A stretch of 64,000 nt of DNA, taken from Streptomyces sp. A2-16. GTDB taxonomy: Bacteria; Actinomycetota; Actinomycetes; Streptomycetales; Streptomycetaceae. This document shows positions 15,513 to 23,928 of this stretch, piece after piece. The translations under genes were made by a program, and so were the position numbers. The notes below the pieces were generated by a model. That model searched no databases. It had not been told where the DNA came from and saw nothing but the letters and a program-made list of their open reading frames with translations. The stretch spans positions 5,518,001-5,582,000 of the forward strand of contig NZ_CP063808.1 of the NCBI RefSeq assembly GCF_018128905.1. The letters are read 5' to 3'. Positions within the stretch are counted from its first letter, which is position 1, and each line of letters starts with the position of its first letter.

Positions 15513-17182
15513 CCGACCTGCTTGGCAGCCGCCCGCCCTGCCGCGCGCCCCGAGAAGAGGCAGCCGCCGAGGAAGGTGCCCTCGAGCGCGTTGTAGCCGT
15601 GGACCCCGCCGCCGCCGAAGCCGGCGACCTCGCCCGCCGCGTACAGGCCCTCCAGGGGCTTGCCGTCGGCGCCCAGGGCGCGGGAGTCGAGGTCGGTCTG
15701 GATGCCGCCGAGGGTCTTGCGGGTCAGGATGTGCAGCTTGACGCCGATCAGCGGGCCGGCGGCGGGGGCGAGGATGCGGTGCGGGCCGGCGACCCGGCCG
15801 AGGCGGTCGCCGATGTAGCGGCGGGCGTTGCGGATGCCCTGCACCTGGGCGTCCTTGCTGTAGGAGTTCGCGATCTGCAGGTCGCGGGCCTCGATCTGGC
15901 GGCGGATGGAGCCGGCGTCGAGGAGCGCCTTGCCGGTGAGCCCGTTCATCTTCTCGACCAGCTGCTCCAGGTTCGGGGCGGTCACGAAGTCCGCGCCCTT
16001 GCGCAGGAAGGCGTCGACGGGTCCGGGGGCGCCCTTGCCCAGGACACGCTCCTTGAGGAAGCCGGCGCGGTCCTTGGCGGTGATGTCGGGGTTCTGCTCG
16101 GAGCCCGAGAGCGCGAACTCCTTCTCGATGATCTTCTGGGTGAGGATGAACCAGGAGTGGTCGTGCTCCGCGATGTCCTCGGTGGTGCGCAGGTGCCGGA
16201 GAGTGCTGAGGGTGTCGTAGCCGGGCAGACACGGCTCGGGCAGCCGGCGGCCGAGGGCGTCGAACCACATCGAGGACGGGCCGGGCAGGATGCGGATGCC
16301 GTGGCCGGGCCAGATGGGGTCCCAGTTCTGGATGCCCTCGGTGTAGTGCCACATGCGGTCGCGGTTGACCAGGCGCACGCCCGCGCCCGCGCTGATGTCG
16401 AGCATGCGGCCGTCGACGTAGGCGGGCACGCCGGTGACCATCTCCGCGGGCGGGGTCCCGAGCCGCTCGGGCCAGTAGCGGCGGACGATGTCGTGGTTGG
16501 CGCCGATGCCGCCGGTGGTGACGACGACGGCCCGGGCGGTGAGCTCGAAGTCGCCGATGCGCTCGCGGCTGGAGGCGACCCCGCGCGCGGAGTCGTCCGC
16601 GGCGAGCACGGTCCCGCGTACGCCCCGCGCGGCGCCCTCCTCGATGACGAGCTCGTCGACCTGGTGGCGGTGGTAGAAGGTCAGCAGTCCGTCGCGGGCG
16701 GCCTGTTTGGCGTACCCCACGAAGGGTTCGACCACTCCGGTGCCGGTGCCCCAGGCGACATGGAAGCGGGGCACGGAGTTGCCGTGTCCGTGGGCGGTGA
16801 GGTCGCCGCGCTCGGCCCAGCCGACGGTGGGCAGGAACTTGATGCCGTGGCCTTCCAGCCAGGACCGCTTCTCCCCCGCCGCGAACTCGACGTAGGCCCG
16901 CGCCCAGCGCACCGCCCAGGAGTCCTCGTCGTCGACGCGGTCGAACTGCGCGCTGCCCTGCCAGTCGCTCCAGGCGAGGTCGAAGGAGTCCTTGATGCCG
17001 AGGCGGCGCTGCTCCGGGCTGTCGACGAGGAAGAGCCCGCCGAAGGACCAGAAGGCCTGGCCGCCGAGGTTGGCGGCGTTCTCCTGGTCGACCAGCGCGA
17101 CCCTCCTGCCGCGGCTGGTGAGCTCGTGCGCGGCAACCAGGCCCGCGAGCCCCGCTCCGACGACGATGACGTCGGCATCCAT
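15509..17182 (-). CDS. FAD-binding dehydrogenase, KstD/fumarate reductase-like
   Basis: A 557-aa flavoprotein. The N-terminal Rossmann motif DVIVVGAGLAGLVAAHELTS is at residues 4-23 with the ribose-binding Asp in ALVDQENAANLGGQ. GLYAAGEVAGFGGGGVHGYN and LEGTFLGGCLFSGR near the C-terminus bind the flavin. This layout is that of the FAD_binding_2 group, which includes 3-ketosteroid dehydrogenases and fumarate reductase flavoproteins; the substrate is unknown. The ATG at 17182 begins two residues before the motif. An alternative ATG at 17203 would overlap the TetR stop in an ATGA. Either way the gene is in an operon behind the TetR regulator and controlled by the paired GATAC dyads upstream of it. 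Confidence 0.88.
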   Translation of the reverse strand: MDADVIVVGAGLAGLVAAHELTSRGRRVALVDQENAANLGGQAFWSFGGLFLVDSPEQRRLGIKDSFDLAWSDWQGSAQFDRVDDEDSWAVRWARAYVEFAAGEKRSWLEGHGIKFLPTVGWAERGDLTAHGHGNSVPRFHVAWGTGTGVVEPFVGYAKQAARDGLLTFYHRHQVDELVIEEGAARGVRGTVLAADDSARGVASSRERIGDFELTARAVVVTTGGIGANHDIVRRYWPERLGTPPAEMVTGVPAYVDGRMLDISAGAGVRLVNRDRMWHYTEGIQNWDPIWPGHGIRILPGPSSMWFDALGRRLPEPCLPGYDTLSTLRHLRTTEDIAEHDHSWFILTQKIIEKEFALSGSEQNPDITAKDRAGFLKERVLGKGAPGPVDAFLRKGADFVTAPNLEQLVEKMNGLTGKALLDAGSIRRQIEARDLQIANSYSKDAQVQGIRNARRYIGDRLGRVAGPHRILAPAAGPLIGVKLHILTRKTLGGIQTDLDSRALGADGKPLEGLYAAGEVAGFGGGGVHGYNALEGTFLGGCLFSGRAAGRAAAKQVG

Positions 17183-17199
17183 GGCGACCGTCCCTTCCC

Positions 17200-17826
17200 T
17201 CATGCGGTGGTGTCGCTGCCGTCGGTGAGCAGCGCGGTGAGCAGTTGCCCCAGCCAGACGCGGGCGCGCTCGACGTCCCGGTCCAGCAGGAGTTGGACGG
17301 TGACCCCGTCGTAGGCGGCGACCACGGCGTGGGCGGCGCCCTCGACGTCGTGGAGCACGTCGGGCAGTCCGGTGTGCCCGCGCGCGTGGGCCAGCCGTTC
17401 GGCGATGGCGCGCCTGAGCCGGGCCCGGTGTTCGAGCAGGGTGCGGGCGACCTCGGGGGCGCGGGCGGCGTGCACCAGGAAGTCGGTCTTGACCAGGAGC
17501 CAGTCCCGGTCGAGGAGCAGCACCTCGGTGACCCGGTCCACGGCGGCCGGTACGTCGAGTCCGGGTCCGTCGAGGGCGAGGGCCCCGGAGACCTGCTCCG
17601 CGATCAGGTCGGCACGCTGCTGGTAGAGCGCGAAGAACAGCTCGTCGAGGCTGTCGAAGTTCGAGTAGAAGGCGCCCCGGCTGTATCCGGCGGCCTCGCA
17701 GACCTCCTCGATCGACACCCGCCCGAAGCCCTTGGCGGCGAACACCGCGAAGGCGGCGTCCAGGAGTTTGGCACGCGTGCGGACCCGGCGCCTGGTCACG
17801 CGCCTGGTCGTGTCCTCCACCACCAT
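17200..17826 (-). CDS. TetR family regulator of the FAD dehydrogenase
   Basis: A 208-aa TetR-type repressor. A basic arm (TRRVTRRRVRTRAKLLDAA) leads into a textbook helix-turn-helix: FGRVSIEEVCEAAGYSRGAF then YSNFDSLDELFFAL at about residues 35-70. The C-terminal ligand domain has no recognisable specificity. The ATG at 17826 with GGAGG upstream is preferred over the longer frame, which would run through the operators. It heads a two-gene operon with the FAD dehydrogenase and very likely represses itself and that gene, and perhaps the divergent AlkB-like gene, through the GATAC/GTATC dyads at 17840-17874. Confidence 0.93.
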   Translation of the reverse strand: MVVEDTTRRVTRRRVRTRAKLLDAAFAVFAAKGFGRVSIEEVCEAAGYSRGAFYSNFDSLDELFFALYQQRADLIAEQVSGALALDGPGLDVPAAVDRVTEVLLLDRDWLLVKTDFLVHAARAPEVARTLLEHRARLRRAIAERLAHARGHTGLPDVLHDVEGAAHAVVAAYDGVTVQLLLDRDVERARVWLGQLLTALLTDGSDTTA

Positions 17827-17839
17827 GTCGGCCTCCGTT

Positions 17840-17874
17840 CGATACGGGAATGTATCCGATACAGCGATGTATCG
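17840..17874. promoter_or_regulatory. Tandem TetR operators
   Basis: Two adjacent dyads are visible. CGATACA 17857-17863 and TGTATCG 17868-17874 are perfect 7-base arms around GCGA. GATAC 17841-17845 and GTATC 17852-17856 form a second dyad immediately beside it. The GATAC blocks thus recur on one face of the helix. They lie just upstream of the TetR ribosome binding site and 66 bases before the divergent AlkB-like gene. Confidence 0.65.
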
Positions 17875-17939
17875 AAAGAGTCGCACACGTCAGCGAATTT
17901 CATGGGAACAGATTTTCGAATCCGGAGTACGCTGGACTC

Positions 17940-18569
17940 ATGACCGCGCACCTCCAGGGCTCCCTGTTCGACCAGACCGACGAGCTCCGGCTCGGCCCCC
18001 TCGACGGGATCCGCCGTACCGTCCTCGGCCTCGGCGCCTGGATCGACGTAGTGCCCGGATGGCTCGGCGGCTCGGACGCCCTGTTCGAACGACTGGCCGC
18101 CGAGGTGCCGTGGCGGGCGGAGCGCCGCACGATGTACGACCATGTCGTCGACGTACCGCGACTGCTGGCCTTCTACGGCGTCGAGGACACGCTGCCCCAT
18201 CCGGTGCTGACGGAGGCGCGGGAGGCGCTCACCGCGCACTACGCCGACGAACTCGGCGAGCCGTTCACCACGGCCGGGCTCTGCTACTACCGCGACGGCC
18301 GGGACAGCGTCGCCTGGCACGGCGACCGGGGCGGGCGGGGCGCGAGCCAGGACACCATGGTCGCGATCGTCTCCGTGGGTGCCCCGCGCGACCTGCTGCT
18401 GCGGCCGGCGCGCGGTGGCGGTGAGACGGTCCGGAGGCCGCTCGGCCACGGCGACCTGATCGTGATGGGCGGCTCCTGTCAGCGCACCTGGGAGCACGCC
18501 GTGCCGAAGTCCACGCGCGCGACGGGACCGCGCATCAGCGTCCAGTTCCGAACGCGCGGCGTGCACTGA
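17940..18569 (+). CDS. AlkB-like 2-oxoglutarate/Fe(II) dioxygenase
   Basis: A 209-aa protein of the AlkB/ALKBH2 group. The iron ligands are His and Asp in VAWHGDRGG (about residues 122-130) and the distal His in TWEHAVPK (about 184-191). The 2-oxoglutarate-binding Arg pair follows in GPRISVQFR. Family members oxidatively remove methyl and etheno lesions from DNA or RNA bases. CYYRDGRDSVAWHGD matches bacterial DNA-repair AlkB proteins. The ATG at 17940 has only a distant GGAG; TACGCT at 17928-17933 lies six bases before it, so the message may be leaderless. It is divergent from the TetR gene, across that regulator's operators. Confidence 0.88.
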   Translation: MTAHLQGSLFDQTDELRLGPLDGIRRTVLGLGAWIDVVPGWLGGSDALFERLAAEVPWRAERRTMYDHVVDVPRLLAFYGVEDTLPHPVLTEAREALTAHYADELGEPFTTAGLCYYRDGRDSVAWHGDRGGRGASQDTMVAIVSVGAPRDLLLRPARGGGETVRRPLGHGDLIVMGGSCQRTWEHAVPKSTRATGPRISVQFRTRGVH

Positions 18570-18610
18570 GGCACCGCACGGCGTGCACCGGCGCCCCGCG
18601 CGGCGTGCAC
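18557..18610 (+). repeat. Three copies of a 22-bp unit across the alkB-like stop
   Basis: The ten-base core CGGCGTGCAC occurs at 18557, 18579 and 18601, exactly 22 bases apart, with partly conserved flanks (GAGGC after copies 1 and 3). The first copy contains the last codons and stop of the AlkB-like gene. Confidence 0.7.
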
Positions 18611-18646
18611 CGAGGCGGAGAGGCGGCCGCTTCGGGGGCACGCGGG

Positions 18647-18679
18647 GGCTGCCTCCGGCGGACGGTGCCGGAGGCAGCC
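18647..18679 (+). terminator. 13-bp stem terminator
   Basis: GGCTGCCTCCGGC at 18647-18659 pairs perfectly with GCCGGAGGCAGCC at 18667-18679 around a 7-base loop. There is no T run. It lies 78 bases after the AlkB-like stop and probably ends that message. Confidence 0.65.
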
Positions 18680-18813
18680 TCGTCCCGCCGGGAGCCGGAG
18701 GCTTGAGTCCAGGGGAAGTTGACCGCTTGAAGACCGGTACCCGCCGCTCCGGATCGCCTGAGCGTCTGCTTTGCTGTGTGCCGTCGTGCAGGGACTCATC
18801 GGGCGGGGCGATC

Positions 18814-19560
18814 ATGAGCGCAGGCGTGCAGCAAGTCGCGGACGGCACCTATCTGGTGCAGGGCAGCAACACCAACTGGGTGATCCTCACCGAGGGAAGC
18901 TCCGCCACGCTGATCGACACCGGCTACCCCGGCGACCGGGAACAGGTCCTCGCCTCCCTGACGGAGGTGGGGAGTTCACCGGAGGCGGTCACCGCCGTGC
19001 TCATCACCCACGCCCACAACGACCACCTGGGCTCCGCCGAGTACCTGCGCAGCGCCTACGGCACGCCCGTCTACCTGCACGAGGCCGAAGTACCGCACGC
19101 GCGGCGCGAGTTCCTGCACCAGGTGTCCGTCGGGACGGTCCTGAAGAACGGCTGGCGCCCCGGCGTGCTGCCGTGGGCGGTGCACGCGATCCGCGTGGGC
19201 GGCACGGCCCATGTGCCGGTGGTCTCCCCGCAGCCGTTCCCGGCCGAGGGCGCTCTCGATCTGCCGGGCGGCCCGGTGCCCGTGCACACGCCGGGCCACA
19301 CCGACGGGCACTGCGCCTTCCACCTCCCCGAGCGCGGCGTGGTGATCTCCGGTGACGGCCTGGTCAGCGGTCATCCCACCTCGCGCGTCAAGGGGCCCCA
19401 GTTGCTGCCGGACATGTTCCACCACGAGCGCGCGCGTGCCGTGGCCTCGCTGGAGGTGTACGCGGAGCTGGACGGCGATCTGCTGCTGCCGGGACACGGT
19501 CCGGCACACCGTGGTCCAGTCCGTGAAGCGGCACTTCAGGCCAGGGACCGGGCGCTCTAA
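18814..19560 (+). CDS. MBL-fold metallo-hydrolase
   Basis: A 248-aa metallo-beta-lactamase-fold enzyme. The metal site motif ITHAHNDHLGSAEYL at about residues 67-81 gives the HxHxDH ligands. Further ligands are the His in HTPGHTDGHCAF, the Asp in VVISGDGLVSGH and the His in LLLPGHGPAHRG. It has no signal peptide, so it acts in the cytoplasm, like glyoxalase II or other small-molecule hydrolases. The substrate cannot be assigned. The start is ATG at 18814 with a weak GGGGCG upstream; the frame open upstream to 18583 runs through the terminator and is rejected. The gene ends 41 bases before the DUF4032 gene and may be co-transcribed with it. Confidence 0.88.
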   Translation: MSAGVQQVADGTYLVQGSNTNWVILTEGSSATLIDTGYPGDREQVLASLTEVGSSPEAVTAVLITHAHNDHLGSAEYLRSAYGTPVYLHEAEVPHARREFLHQVSVGTVLKNGWRPGVLPWAVHAIRVGGTAHVPVVSPQPFPAEGALDLPGGPVPVHTPGHTDGHCAFHLPERGVVISGDGLVSGHPTSRVKGPQLLPDMFHHERARAVASLEVYAELDGDLLLPGHGPAHRGPVREAALQARDRAL

Positions 19561-19601
19561 GGTGAGGTGACGATCACCGCCCAGGCAAGGACAGAGCACC
19601 G

Positions 19602-20843
19602 ATGGCACTGCAGATCAGCGCGACGAACCCGGAGCATCCCGCGCTCCTGCTCGAACTGCCGTGGCACCTGCCCCTGGAGCAGTGGCCGGAGGAGGTCCTG
19701 GTCCCGCTGCCGCGCGGCATATCCCGCCACGTGGTGCGCTACGCCCGCGCCGGCGACGAGGTCATCGCCGTCAAGGAGCTCGCCGAGCGCCCGGCACTGC
19801 GCGAGTACGAGCTGCTGCGCGATCTGGACCGGCTCGGCATCCCGGCCGTCGACCCGCTCGCCGTGGTCACCGGGCGCACCGACGCCGAGGAAGCCCCGCT
19901 GGAGTCGGTGCTGGTCACCCGGCACCTGGGCGGCTCGATGCCGTACCGCTCGATGTTCGAGACGACCATGCGGCCCGCCACCATGCACCGCCTGATGGAC
20001 GCGCTGGCCGTCCTCCTGGTCCGTCTGCACCTGGCCGGGTTCGCCTGGGGCGACTGCTCCCTGTCCAACACCCTCTTCAGACGGGACGCGGGCGCCTACG
20101 CCGCCTACCTGGTGGACGCCGAGACCGGCGACCTGCATCCCCAGCTCAGCCCCGGACAGCGGGACTACGACCTCGACCTCGCGCGCGTGAACATCAGCGG
20201 CGAGCTGCTCGACCTGGAGGCGTCCGGGGCGCTGCACCCCTCGGTGGACGCGATCGAGTTCGGCATGGAGATCTGCTCCCGCTACGGCAGCCTGTGGGAG
20301 GAACTGACCCGCAGGTCCGTCTACCCGGCGGGCAAGTACCACTTCATAGAGCGCCGGATCCGCCGGCTCAACGACCTCGGCTTCGACGTGGCCGAGATGC
20401 AGATCGAGCACGCGCCGAACGGCGACACGGTCACCTTCGTGCCGAAGGTCGTGGACGCCGGTCACCACCAGCGCCAGCTCCTGCGCCTGACGGGACTGGA
20501 CACCGAGGAGAACCAGGCCCGGCGGCTGCTGAACGACCTGGAGAGCTGGATGGCCACCCAGGACGACTACGCCCCGGGGGACCCGCTCGGCGCCCGCCCC
20601 GAGGTGCTCGCGCACCGGTGGGTGCGGGACGTCTTCCGTCCGACCGTGCGGGCCGTGCCGCTGGAGATGCGCGGGTCGATGGACCCGGCGGAGATCTACC
20701 ACGAGCTGCTCGAACACCGCTGGTACCTGTCCGAGCGGGCCCAGCACGACATCGGGCTGGACACCGCCGTCGACGACTACATCACCAACATCCTTCCCAA
20801 GGCCCGGGAGACGCTCCAGCCCACGCCCGCAAGCACGGAGTGA
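19602..20843 (+). CDS. DUF4032 protein with kinase-like N-terminal domain
   Basis: A 413-aa cytoplasmic protein of the DUF4032 family. The N-terminal half resembles the lipopolysaccharide/Kdo kinase fold: EVIAVKELAERPALREYELL carries the Lys and Glu of the N-lobe, and GFAWGDCSLSNTLF near residues 146-159 resembles the catalytic loop (Gly-Asp-x-Ser-x-x-Asn), with YLVDAETGDL as the DFG-like Asp. The C-terminal half, ending with a long helix-rich region (EIYHELLEHRWYLSERA), is the DUF4032 part. These residues suggest a working phosphotransferase, but no substrate is known. AAGGACAG precedes the ATG. Its stop is 1 base from the end of the convergent universal stress protein gene. Confidence 0.87.
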   Translation: MALQISATNPEHPALLLELPWHLPLEQWPEEVLVPLPRGISRHVVRYARAGDEVIAVKELAERPALREYELLRDLDRLGIPAVDPLAVVTGRTDAEEAPLESVLVTRHLGGSMPYRSMFETTMRPATMHRLMDALAVLLVRLHLAGFAWGDCSLSNTLFRRDAGAYAAYLVDAETGDLHPQLSPGQRDYDLDLARVNISGELLDLEASGALHPSVDAIEFGMEICSRYGSLWEELTRRSVYPAGKYHFIERRIRRLNDLGFDVAEMQIEHAPNGDTVTFVPKVVDAGHHQRQLLRLTGLDTEENQARRLLNDLESWMATQDDYAPGDPLGARPEVLAHRWVRDVFRPTVRAVPLEMRGSMDPAEIYHELLEHRWYLSERAQHDIGLDTAVDDYITNILPKARETLQPTPASTE

Positions 20844-20844
20844 C

Positions 20845-21717
20845 TCAGTTGTGCGGCACCACGGCCACCGGGCAGTCCGCGTGGTGCAGCACGCCGTAGG
20901 CGACCGAGCCGATCCGCGCGCCCACGGCGGTACGGCGGGCCCGGCGGCCCACGACCATCAACTGGGCCCGTGCCGTCACCGACAGCAGCACCTGCCCCGC
21001 GCTGCCCATCTCCACGTGCTCGACGACCGGCACGTCGGGGAAGCGCTCCCGCCACGGCTGGAGCGCCGAGGCCAGGGCCTTCTTCTCGTACGGCTCCAGA
21101 CCGCCGGCCTCGTCGAGCAGCTTGAGCGAGCCCGGGCTGTAGGCGAACACCGGCGGCAGCGTCCAGGCCCGCACGGCACGCACGGTCGCGCCCCGGGCCG
21201 CCGCCGTCTCGAAGGCGAACCGCAGGGTCTCCGCGCTGTCCTCCGGGTCGCCCTCCTGACCCACCACGATCTCGCGCCCCGAGACCTCCGCGGTGGCCTG
21301 GTCCCCCGCCCGCACCAGCACCACGGGCCGCGTCGTCTCGGCGATCACCTGCTGGCCCACCGAGCCCACCAGGAAGCCGACCACCGGCCCGTGCCCGCGG
21401 GAGCCCAGGACCAGGAACTCGGCATCGGCCGCGGCGGAGACCAGCACGTCGACACTGCCGCCCTCCACCAGGTCGGTGTCCACGTCGAGTCCGATGTGCC
21501 GCCCCGTGACGGTCCGGACGGCCTCGGCCATGGCGTCCCGCGCCCAGCCTGCCTGGGTGTCCCGGTCCCCCGCGTCGATCCCCTCGTACGGCTGGAACCG
21601 CCAGGCGTGGACCACCCGCAGTCCCGTCCCTCGCCGGACCGCCTCCCGGGCCGCCCAGCCCAGTGCGGCGAGGCTCTCCTCGGTTCCGTCGATGCCTGCG
21701 GTGATCGGGCGGGTCAT
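20845..21717 (-). CDS. Tandem-domain universal stress protein
   Basis: A 290-aa protein with two Usp domains. The first begins ITAGIDGTEESLAALGWAAR and ends with the ATP-binding pattern FLVLGSRGHGPVVGFLVGSV (G-2x-G-9x-G type). The second, from about residue 150, opens IVVGQEGDPEDS and ends LMVVGRRARRTAVGARIGSV. Such tandem Usp proteins are common in streptomycetes and mycobacteria and accumulate in stress, hypoxia or stationary phase. The first domain keeps the ATP loop; the second is more divergent. AGGGAGGCC precedes the ATG at 21717. It is divergent from the VOC gene. Confidence 0.92.
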   Translation of the reverse strand: MTRPITAGIDGTEESLAALGWAAREAVRRGTGLRVVHAWRFQPYEGIDAGDRDTQAGWARDAMAEAVRTVTGRHIGLDVDTDLVEGGSVDVLVSAAADAEFLVLGSRGHGPVVGFLVGSVGQQVIAETTRPVVLVRAGDQATAEVSGREIVVGQEGDPEDSAETLRFAFETAAARGATVRAVRAWTLPPVFAYSPGSLKLLDEAGGLEPYEKKALASALQPWRERFPDVPVVEHVEMGSAGQVLLSVTARAQLMVVGRRARRTAVGARIGSVAYGVLHHADCPVAVVPHN

Positions 21718-21777
21718 GCGGTGGCCTCCCTGTTCGCGGTCACGTGCGTCAGGTCCAGTCTTCACTACGCTGCTCGT

Positions 21778-22131
21778 ATGGCCTTGGAATGGGAACAAGT
21801 CATCGTGGACTCGGCCGATCCCGTCGCCCTCGGGCGCTGGTGGGCCGAGGCGCTGGGCTGGGTGGTGGTCGGGGACGCCCCGGACGAGTTCGAGATCCGC
21901 CCCGACAAGGACCGGATGCCGGGACTGCTGTTCGTGCCGGTGCCGGAGGCGAAAACCGTCAAGAACCGGCTCCATCTCGACTTCCGGCCCGACGACCGGG
22001 ACGCCGAGGTCACCCGCCTCCTCGCCCTGGGCGCGCGGCACACGGACATCGGGCAGGGCGAGCAGTCCTGGGTGACGCTGGTGGACCCCGAGGGCAACGA
22101 GTTCTGTGTGCTGGGCGAGCGCCGAGCCTGA
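21778..22131 (+). CDS. VOC family (glyoxalase-like) protein, 117 aa
   Basis: A 117-aa single-unit vicinal oxygen chelate protein, glyoxalase_6 type: SADPVALGRWWAEALGW at residues 12-28 and VTLVDPEGNEFCVLG at the C-terminus. It probably forms dimers and binds a small molecule or antibiotic rather than acting as true glyoxalase I, since metal ligands are not all evident. The ATG at 21778 lacks a ribosome binding site. TACGCT at 21766-21771 lies six bases upstream, so it may be read from a leaderless message. It is divergent from the Usp gene. Confidence 0.88.
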   Translation: MALEWEQVIVDSADPVALGRWWAEALGWVVVGDAPDEFEIRPDKDRMPGLLFVPVPEAKTVKNRLHLDFRPDDRDAEVTRLLALGARHTDIGQGEQSWVTLVDPEGNEFCVLGERRA

Positions 22132-22251
22132 CCCCGGCAGGGTCTGCCATACCTGCGCGAAGCCGGGCGATCGAACATACGATGGGCGGGACCGGGCCGG
22201 TGCCCACGGGGGGCGTCATGCCCCGACCGACCGCCCGGGGTGGGGAGACGC

Positions 22252-23928
22252 ATGGCACAGGCCGCCGAATCGGCGCGGACCGTCATCCTGACCGTGGACG
22301 ACGACCCGGGGGTCTCCCGTGCCGTCGCCCGCGACCTGCGGCGGCGCTACGGCGAGTCGTACCGGATCGTGCGCGCGGAGTCCGGGGAGTCCGCGCTGGA
22401 GGCGCTGCGGGAGCTGAAGCTGCGCGGCGACCTCGTGGCGGTGATCCTGGCCGACTACCGCATGCCGCAGATGAACGGCATCGAGTTCCTCGAACAGGCC
22501 CTGGACGTGTATCCGGGCGCCCGCCGCGTGCTGCTGACGGCGTACGCGGACACCAACGCGGCGATCGACGCGATCAACGTCGTCGACCTCGACCACTACC
22601 TCCTCAAGCCCTGGGACCCGCCGGAGGAGAAGCTCTACCCGGTCCTCGACGACCTCCTGGAGGCGTGGCGCTGCAGCGACTACCGGCCCGTGCCCGCCAC
22701 CAAGGTGATCGGGCACCGCTGGTCGGCGCGCTCCTCGGACGTGCGCGAGTTCCTGGCCCGCAACCAGGTGCCGTACCGCTGGTACTCCACCGACGAGCCC
22801 GAGGGGCAGCGGCTGCTGGCGGCCGCGGCGCAGGACGGACAGCGGCTGCCGGTGGTGATCACCCCGGACGGCACTCCCCTTGTCGAGCCGGAGGCCCCCG
22901 ACCTGGCCGCGCACGTGGGGCTCGCCACGACCCCGACCGCCGACTTCTACGACCTCGTCGTCATCGGCGGCGGCCCCGCCGGGCTCGGTGCGGCGGTGTA
23001 CGGGGCCTCGGAGGGGCTGCGGACCGTGCTCGTGGAGCGCTCCGCGACCGGCGGACAGGCCGGGCAGAGCTCCCGGATCGAGAACTACCTGGGCTTCCCC
23101 GACGGTGTGTCCGGTGCCCAGCTCACCGACCGGGCCCGACGGCAGGCGACCAAGTTCGGCGCCGAGATCCTCACCGCGCGTGAGGTGGCCGGCCTGGAGG
23201 TCAACGGCGCGGCTCGCACCGTGCGCTTCTCGGACGGGTCGGCGGTGGCCGCGCACAGCGTGATCCTGGCGACCGGTGTGTCCTACCGGCAGCTGGAGGC
23301 GCCCGGCTGCACCGACCTGACCGGGTGCGGGGTGTACTACGGCTCGGCGCTGACCGAGGCGGCCTCCTGCCAGGGGCAGGACATCTACATCGTCGGCGGC
23401 GCCAACTCGGCCGGACAGGCGGCCATGTACCTGTCCCGGGGCGCCAAGTCGGTGACCCTGCTGGTGCGCGGTCCCGACCTCGCCGCGTCGATGTCGCACT
23501 ACCTGATCCAGCAGATCGAGGAGGCGCCCAACATCTCGGTCCGCGCGCGTACCGTCGTGGAGTCGGCGCACGGCTCGGACCATCTGGAGCAGCTGACCCT
23601 GCGCGACGTGGACACCGGTGAGACCGAACTCGTCGACGCGCAGTGGATGTTCGTGTTCATCGGGGCGGCCCCGCTGACCGGCTGGCTGGACGGCACGGTG
23701 CTCCGGGACGAGCACGGGTTCATCCTGGCCGGGCCCGACCTGACCGCCGACGGGCGACCGCCTGCGGACTGGGAGCTGGACCGGCCGCCGTACCACCTGG
23801 AGACCAATGTTCCGGGCGTTTTCGTCGCGGGCGACGCGCGCGCCGAGTCCGCGAAGCGGGTCGCGTCCGCCGTCGGAGAGGGAGCCATGGCCGTGATGCT
23901 CGTCCACCGGTATCTGGAGCAGTCGTGA
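22252..23928 (+). CDS. Response regulator fused to a thioredoxin-reductase-like flavoprotein
   Basis: A 558-aa three-part protein. Residues 10-140 are a receiver domain with acidic pocket VDDDP, phosphoacceptor Asp68 in LADYRMPQMNG and Lys119 in YLLKPWDPP. Residues 150-215 look like a glutaredoxin/thioredoxin fold without its cysteines (VPYRWYSTDEPEG, RLPVVITPDGTPLV). Residues 232-558 are a thioredoxin-reductase-like domain: FAD motif VVIGGGPAGLGAAVYGASEG, GGQAGQSSRIENYLGFP, NADPH motif IVGGANSAGQAAMYLSRGA, and the closing GVFVAGDARAESAKR. The redox CATC motif is replaced by GVYYGSAL, so it cannot work as a normal thioredoxin reductase. The ATG at 22252 has GGGGAG upstream. The stop overlaps the next gene in GTGA. 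Confidence 0.9.
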   Translation: MAQAAESARTVILTVDDDPGVSRAVARDLRRRYGESYRIVRAESGESALEALRELKLRGDLVAVILADYRMPQMNGIEFLEQALDVYPGARRVLLTAYADTNAAIDAINVVDLDHYLLKPWDPPEEKLYPVLDDLLEAWRCSDYRPVPATKVIGHRWSARSSDVREFLARNQVPYRWYSTDEPEGQRLLAAAAQDGQRLPVVITPDGTPLVEPEAPDLAAHVGLATTPTADFYDLVVIGGGPAGLGAAVYGASEGLRTVLVERSATGGQAGQSSRIENYLGFPDGVSGAQLTDRARRQATKFGAEILTAREVAGLEVNGAARTVRFSDGSAVAAHSVILATGVSYRQLEAPGCTDLTGCGVYYGSALTEAASCQGQDIYIVGGANSAGQAAMYLSRGAKSVTLLVRGPDLAASMSHYLIQQIEEAPNISVRARTVVESAHGSDHLEQLTLRDVDTGETELVDAQWMFVFIGAAPLTGWLDGTVLRDEHGFILAGPDLTADGRPPADWELDRPPYHLETNVPGVFVAGDARAESAKRVASAVGEGAMAVMLVHRYLEQS

